The position numbers and the translations under genes were made by a program. The notes under the pieces are model-generated. The model searched no databases. It saw only the letters and a program-made list of their open reading frames with translations, and was not told the origin of the DNA. A DNA stretch of 37,444 nt. Source: Bacteroidota bacterium (GTDB lineage: Bacteria; Bacteroidota; Bacteroidia; AKYH767-A; JABDAW01). The DNA lies in assembly GCA_013288905.1 (NCBI GenBank), contig JABDAW010000010.1, positions 1-37,444 of the forward strand. Reading direction: 5' to 3'. The stretch's first letter is position 1, and each line of letters starts with the position of its first letter. Shown piece by piece: positions 34,484 to 37,444 of the stretch.

Positions 34484-34621
34484 ATAAAAGGTCATTTAAT
34501 GTCTTATGCGACTATTTTAATTGCTAATAAAGCAGTATTTAACAGCACTTTACGTCCATATCTCTATAAACCCATTGGAAGGCACATTTAATTCCTCTTA
34601 ACTGAATCCTTTCCTTTTTCC

Positions 34622-34629
34622 TAATTTTG
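34622..34629 (+). promoter_or_regulatory. -7 box (TAATTTTG) of lolA
   Basis: TAATTTTGC matches TAnnTTTG and lies 24 bp before the lolA ATG at 34654. No clear -33 box is seen in the T/C-rich stretch upstream. Confidence 0.5.
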
Positions 34630-34653
34630 CAATTCTATAATTGAATAAAGAAT

Positions 34654-35298
34654 ATGAAAATCGGAAAAGTTATAATGTTGGTTTTGTTAAGCACTGGAAT
34701 CTTTGCCCAGAGCGATAAGGTTTCGCAGGATATTTTGAAGGGATTAAGCGAAAAGTATAAATCATTCTCCAGCATCAATGCGGAGTTCACCTATACCATT
34801 GAGAATGCTCAGGACAAAACAAATGACAAGCAAATCGGCAAAGTTTTTTTAAAGGGAACGAAATATAAATTGCTGGTAGCCGGGCAAGAAGTCTATTGTG
34901 ATGGCACCACTGTCTGGACCTATTTGAAAGATTCCAAAGAGGTTCAGATCACTGACCCCAACACGAAATCAGATGCCATAACTCCTGCAAACATTTTCAC
35001 GATGTATGACAAGGGTTATCAAAGTAAATTCGTGGAAGAAAAGGTAGAGAATGGAAAGTCAGTACAAATAATTGACCTTACACCATTGGATAAAAAGAAA
35101 AAATTCTTCAAGATAAGATTGACTATTGATAAAAATGAAAAGACCATTATCAACAGCAAAATATTTGATAAGAACGGAAATAAAATCACCTACACCATTG
35201 ATAAATTTATTCATGATACTCCCCTCCAGGACTCCTTATTTACTTTTGTTCCTGCAAATTATCCTGGTATCGAAGTGATTGATCTCCGCGACAAATAA
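34654..35298 (+). CDS. lolA: Outer-membrane lipoprotein carrier protein LolA
   Basis: 214 residues. A signal peptide ends near residue 18 (LLSTGIFAQ). The mature part has the LolA order: 'KYKSFSSINAEFTYTIENAQ', 'GKVFLKGTKYKLLVAGQEVY', 'CDGTTVWTYLKDSKEVQITD', 'SKIFDKNGNKITYTIDKFIH', 'DSLFTFVPANYPGIEVIDLR'. LolA is the periplasmic chaperone that carries lipoproteins from the inner-membrane LolCDE complex to the outer membrane. It is probably co-transcribed with the gamma-carbonic-anhydrase gene 18 bp downstream. Confidence 0.9.
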   Translation: MKIGKVIMLVLLSTGIFAQSDKVSQDILKGLSEKYKSFSSINAEFTYTIENAQDKTNDKQIGKVFLKGTKYKLLVAGQEVYCDGTTVWTYLKDSKEVQITDPNTKSDAITPANIFTMYDKGYQSKFVEEKVENGKSVQIIDLTPLDKKKKFFKIRLTIDKNEKTIINSKIFDKNGNKITYTIDKFIHDTPLQDSLFTFVPANYPGIEVIDLRDK

Positions 35299-35316
35299 GC
35301 AATTCTTTAATCATTC

Positions 35317-35829
35317 ATGGCATTAATTAAACCTGTTAAAGGTATCTCGCCAGTCTTCGGCAAGAACTGTTTCTTAGCAGATAATTCCACAATCGTGGGT
35401 GAGGTGATTATGGGCGATGATTGCAGTGTCTGGTTCAATGCTGTGGTGAGGGGCGATGTCAATTCTATTACCATCGGCAACAAGGTAAATATTCAAGATG
35501 GAGCCATCATTCATTGCACCTATCAGAAGGCAAAAACTACTATCGGCAACAATGTTTCTATAGGGCATAATGCCATCGTTCATGGCTGTACTTTGATGGA
35601 TAATGTATTAGTCGGGATGGGTGCCATCGTGATGGATAATTGCCTCGTTGAATCTAACAGCATCATTGCTGCCGGAGCTGTGGTTCTTGAGAATACCCAC
35701 ATCGAATCAGGCACTATCTATGCAGGTATCCCGGCAAAGAAAGTCAAGGATTTAACCATCGAACAGACCAAAGAATTAATCGAAAGAATCGCGAATAATT
35801 ACTTGATGTATTCAGACTGGTTTCGGTGA
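35317..35829 (+). CDS. Gamma-class carbonic anhydrase-like hexapeptide-repeat protein
   Basis: 170 residues. The chain is a left-handed beta-helix of hexapeptide repeats ('CFLADNSTIVGEVIMGDDCS', 'VWFNAVVRGDVNSITIGNKV', 'NIQDGAIIHC', 'TIGNNVSIGHNAIVHGC', 'NVLVGMGAIVMDNCLVESNS', 'IIAAGAVVLENTHI'), followed by a C-terminal helix. The three zinc-binding histidines of the gamma class are present: H66, H84 and H89; so are R45 and D47 (VRGD). Proteins of this YrdA/CaiE type are usually annotated as gamma-carbonic anhydrases, but many lack the acidic loop needed for strong activity. It lies 18 bp after lolA, with which I see no functional link. Confidence 0.88.
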   Translation: MALIKPVKGISPVFGKNCFLADNSTIVGEVIMGDDCSVWFNAVVRGDVNSITIGNKVNIQDGAIIHCTYQKAKTTIGNNVSIGHNAIVHGCTLMDNVLVGMGAIVMDNCLVESNSIIAAGAVVLENTHIESGTIYAGIPAKKVKDLTIEQTKELIERIANNYLMYSDWFR

Positions 35830-35850
35830 ATTATTAATTCGAAGCGAATC

Positions 35851-36567
35851 TTAAATTTTGCTTTCAATATACCGGACTAAAGACCTTTTAGCAATCGGCA
35901 ATAATGTTTCACGAATCGGGAAAGACATTTTTGATTCGACAACATAAGTTCCAGGGTTAGAAAACTTCTTGTAAGTCCTTATCAAATCCAATTTAATGTT
36001 CTCAAAAGTATTGATAACGGACCGACTATAGGAAGAAATATATTCCGTCTTAATACCTCTGTATTTCTCTTGAGCATTTTCAAAAATGGTAATCTGATAT
36101 TCATAAACGATAGTCTCATTTGATTTGGTTCCTATCAAAAAGAAGTAACCCATTTCGGAATTCAAAGGAATAATTCCTACTGGGAAAATATTTAATTTGT
36201 CCTCAACGAATTGATATAATTCCCTCCCTTCCAGCAAATGAGTTTTCATCAATGGAATGGCAAAATCAAGGATGGATTCCACCTCTATCAGGCATTTGTC
36301 ATCCGCTAATAACCGCTCGAATTCTATCTTGAATTTCTGAACATCCACCTTGCTGATTTGCTTTGGGAAATGCCCCTCGACAAAACTTTTATTCTCCTTC
36401 AAGAGAACCAAATTATTATAATGATCCATCATGTCAGATAAGAATGGATACAACTTTTTATCATTAAAATTCTTTTCCACCTCCTGCAAATATGCAAGTA
36501 GAATGTACTTTTTATACTCGAAGTCTATCAAGCCCTCAGTTAGCCAATTATCATTTAACTTTTTCAT
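35851..36567 (-). CDS. Unrecognised cytoplasmic protein, 238 residues
   Basis: I cannot place this in a family. There is no signal peptide or membrane segment. The N-terminal half is helical and charged ('LIDFEYKKYILLAYLQEVEK', 'LYPFLSDMMDHYNNLVLLKE', 'FKIEFERLLADDKCLIEVES'). From about residue 125 it alternates strands and helices ('FPVGIIPLNSEMGYFFLIGT', 'TIVYEYQITIFENAQEKYRG', 'TYVVESKMSFPIRETLLPIA'). It reads like a widespread Bacteroidota-type hypothetical protein. Coding character is good throughout and the ATG at 36567 is the only plausible start. It converges with the carbonic-anhydrase gene, 21 bp apart. Confidence 0.8.
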   Translation of the reverse strand: MKKLNDNWLTEGLIDFEYKKYILLAYLQEVEKNFNDKKLYPFLSDMMDHYNNLVLLKENKSFVEGHFPKQISKVDVQKFKIEFERLLADDKCLIEVESILDFAIPLMKTHLLEGRELYQFVEDKLNIFPVGIIPLNSEMGYFFLIGTKSNETIVYEYQITIFENAQEKYRGIKTEYISSYSRSVINTFENIKLDLIRTYKKFSNPGTYVVESKMSFPIRETLLPIAKRSLVRYIESKI

Positions 36568-36669
36568 CTTCTTTTAATTATATCTTTAAACGAAAATTTA
36601 TTAAAAATGTTCAAGCATTAACAGAGAGTTGGAAACAACATTTTTTGAATAGACTTCTTTCATAATTCA

Positions 36670-36786
36670 GTCCCATAGGGACTGGCTTTTGGTAGTAATA
36701 ATAATATAACCATACTATCAAAGCCCAGCGGGACGACCTTTCATATTAGTTAGGATTAATTACCAAAAGATCGTCCCTCTGAGACT
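36670..36786. repeat. REP-like palindromic intergenic element
   Basis: GTCCCATAGGGAC at 36670-36682 is a perfect palindrome. CTTTTGGTA (36686-36694) and TACCAAAAG (36761-36769) are perfect inverted repeats. CCCAGCGGGACG and CGTCCCTCTGAGAC-like segments flank the middle and right end. Sequences of this look (GTCCC.TAGGGAC then TTGGTAG) are scattered in the intergenic DNA of many Bacteroidota, from my knowledge; here only one copy is in the window. Confidence 0.55.
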
Positions 36787-36798
36787 TTATTCTTTAAT

Positions 36799-36964
36799 GA
36801 CTGTCGGGTTATATATACCAAGTTGCGGCTTGTCAGGAATGACAAGCCCTCACAGTTTTTATATTTAATATTCCTTGTTCAATATTCATTATTTCCTTTG
36901 TTAGGTATCAAGACGGACATTCATAATATTTAATAATATTAGTGGTGTATAGAAACCGACAGTC
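36799..36964. mobile_element. Candidate MITE with about 22-bp imperfect terminal inverted repeats
   Basis: GACTGTCGG (36799-36807) and CCGACAGTC (36956-36964) are perfect; the match extends inward imperfectly (GGTTATATATACCA on the left, GGTGTATAGAAACC on the right, about 18 of 22 positions). The 166-bp interior has no coding frame but includes a GGCTTGTC/GACAAGCC hairpin (36827-36848). No clean target duplication is visible. I see nothing further in the rest of 36568-37218 except the promoter box at 37190. Confidence 0.5.
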
Positions 36965-37189
36965 AATTTAAATTAAATGGTAAAACCGCATCAAATAAAT
37001 AAGGATGCAAAATTCGACAAAATAAATTTCTTCTTCACTCAATTGTTCGTTAATCTTTTCCTATTAAAAAGTTAATCTTTTTGATATGAAACATATGCAT
37101 ATTTTATCTTGTAAAATTTTCTTGGTATATGTTCATAAAACTGTTCATAAACTCAAGTCAGATTTATTCTGTGAAACAGAAATTTTCTT

Positions 37190-37197
37190 TAATTTTG
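37190..37197 (+). promoter_or_regulatory. -7 box (TAATTTTG) of the FtsB/DivIC-like gene
   Basis: TAATTTTGCAC fits TAnnTTTG, 21 bp before the ATG at 37219. No clear -33 box. Confidence 0.5.
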
Positions 37198-37218
37198 CAC
37201 CCATAAAATAATTAGACC

Positions 37219-37444
37219 ATGAAAAAATTATTGCCCCGTCTTAAGAACAAGTATGTTTTAAGCATGTTATTCTTTATTATATGGATTGCTTTCTTTGACG
37301 ATAATAATTTCATCGTGCAATATCGGTATAAAAAGAAACTCGCAGAACTTAAACAAGATGAAGTTTTTTACAAGAATGAAATAGACAAGAACAAACGCGA
37401 TTTATATTACCTCACTTCCAATAAAAAAAACCTTGAGAGATTTG
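37219..37444 (+). CDS. Septum formation initiator (FtsB/DivIC-like), 5' part only
   Basis: 75 residues are visible before the right edge. A short basic start (MKKLLPRLKNKY) precedes a single membrane helix (about residues 13-24, VLSMLFFIIWIAFFD). Then comes a coiled coil rich in K, E, L and N ('YKKKLAELKQDEVFYKNEID', 'NKRDLYYLTSNKKNLERF'). This is the layout of FtsB/DivIC, a bitopic divisome protein that joins FtsL and FtsQ at the septum. In Bacteroidota it typically reads 'N.F.....Y.....L......Y...I', as here ('NNFIVQYRYKKKLAEL'). Truncated only by the window. Confidence 0.82.
   Translation, partial: MKKLLPRLKNKYVLSMLFFIIWIAFFDDNNFIVQYRYKKKLAELKQDEVFYKNEIDKNKRDLYYLTSNKKNLERF

Overview
The window looks like a chromosomal segment of a member of the Bacteroidota, probably from the Sphingobacteriia/Chitinophagia/Saprospiria side. 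The evidence is AT-rich DNA, promoters of the TAnnTTTG type, three proteins with type IX secretion (T9SS) type A sorting domains and one with a gliding-motility-type (type B) C-terminus, a TonB-dependent receptor with an N-terminal carboxypeptidase-regulatory-like domain, and gene pairs such as ftsK-lolA and surA-moxR. I see no rRNA, tRNA, CRISPR array, phage module or plasmid replication gene.

Layout. 1-720 is insertion-sequence debris: an ISL3-type transposase running off the left edge and a frameshifted stub of a Tn5/IS4-type transposase. 953-3174 is a DUF4340 protein plus dnaN. 3305-9276 holds envelope genes (TonB receptor, T9SS beta-helix protein, outer-membrane barrel) ending in miaE. 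9478-11762 is gyrB and an orphan HicB-like protein between two look-alike terminators. 11823-14734 (minus) is a kelch-like T9SS protein and an unrecognised protein. 14891-18969 (minus) is a DEAD-box helicase, an omega-amidase/aminotransferase pair and an anchored GyrI-like protein. 19328-23809 is two convergent secreted proteins. 24371-25033 is a second unrecognised protein that seems distantly related to the one at 13901-14734. 25254-30485 is an outer-membrane-protein chaperone operon (PpiC, SurA-like lipoprotein, SurA, MoxR). 30599-31514 (minus) is a MerR regulator and YajQ. 31695-35829 is ftsK, lolA and a gamma-carbonic anhydrase. 35851-36567 is an unknown gene. 36568-37218 holds REP-like and MITE-like repeats. 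The start of an FtsB/DivIC-like gene is cut by the right edge.

The most unusual signal is not a gene. Five separate places (3368-3577, 7650-7880, 13573-13778, 24064-24273, 34293-34483) each carry a degenerate tandem array of about ten units with a period of 21 bp, two turns of B-DNA. The unit sequence differs at each locus, but the period, copy number, total length (about 190-230 bp) and position are alike: four are intergenic and about 100-260 bp from the start of a neighbouring gene, and one lies in frame inside the 5' end of the TonB receptor gene. Several have a short dyad inside the unit. I do not recognise this as a described element class.

How the genes work together: much of the window serves the outer membrane and secretion. 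LolA delivers lipoproteins, SurA/PpiC chaperone barrel proteins, and the TonB receptor, the barrel and the T9SS cargoes are the products. The rest is replication/topology/division housekeeping (dnaN, gyrB, ftsK, FtsB-like) and RNA or amino-acid metabolism (miaE, DEAD helicase, aminotransferase with omega-amidase).
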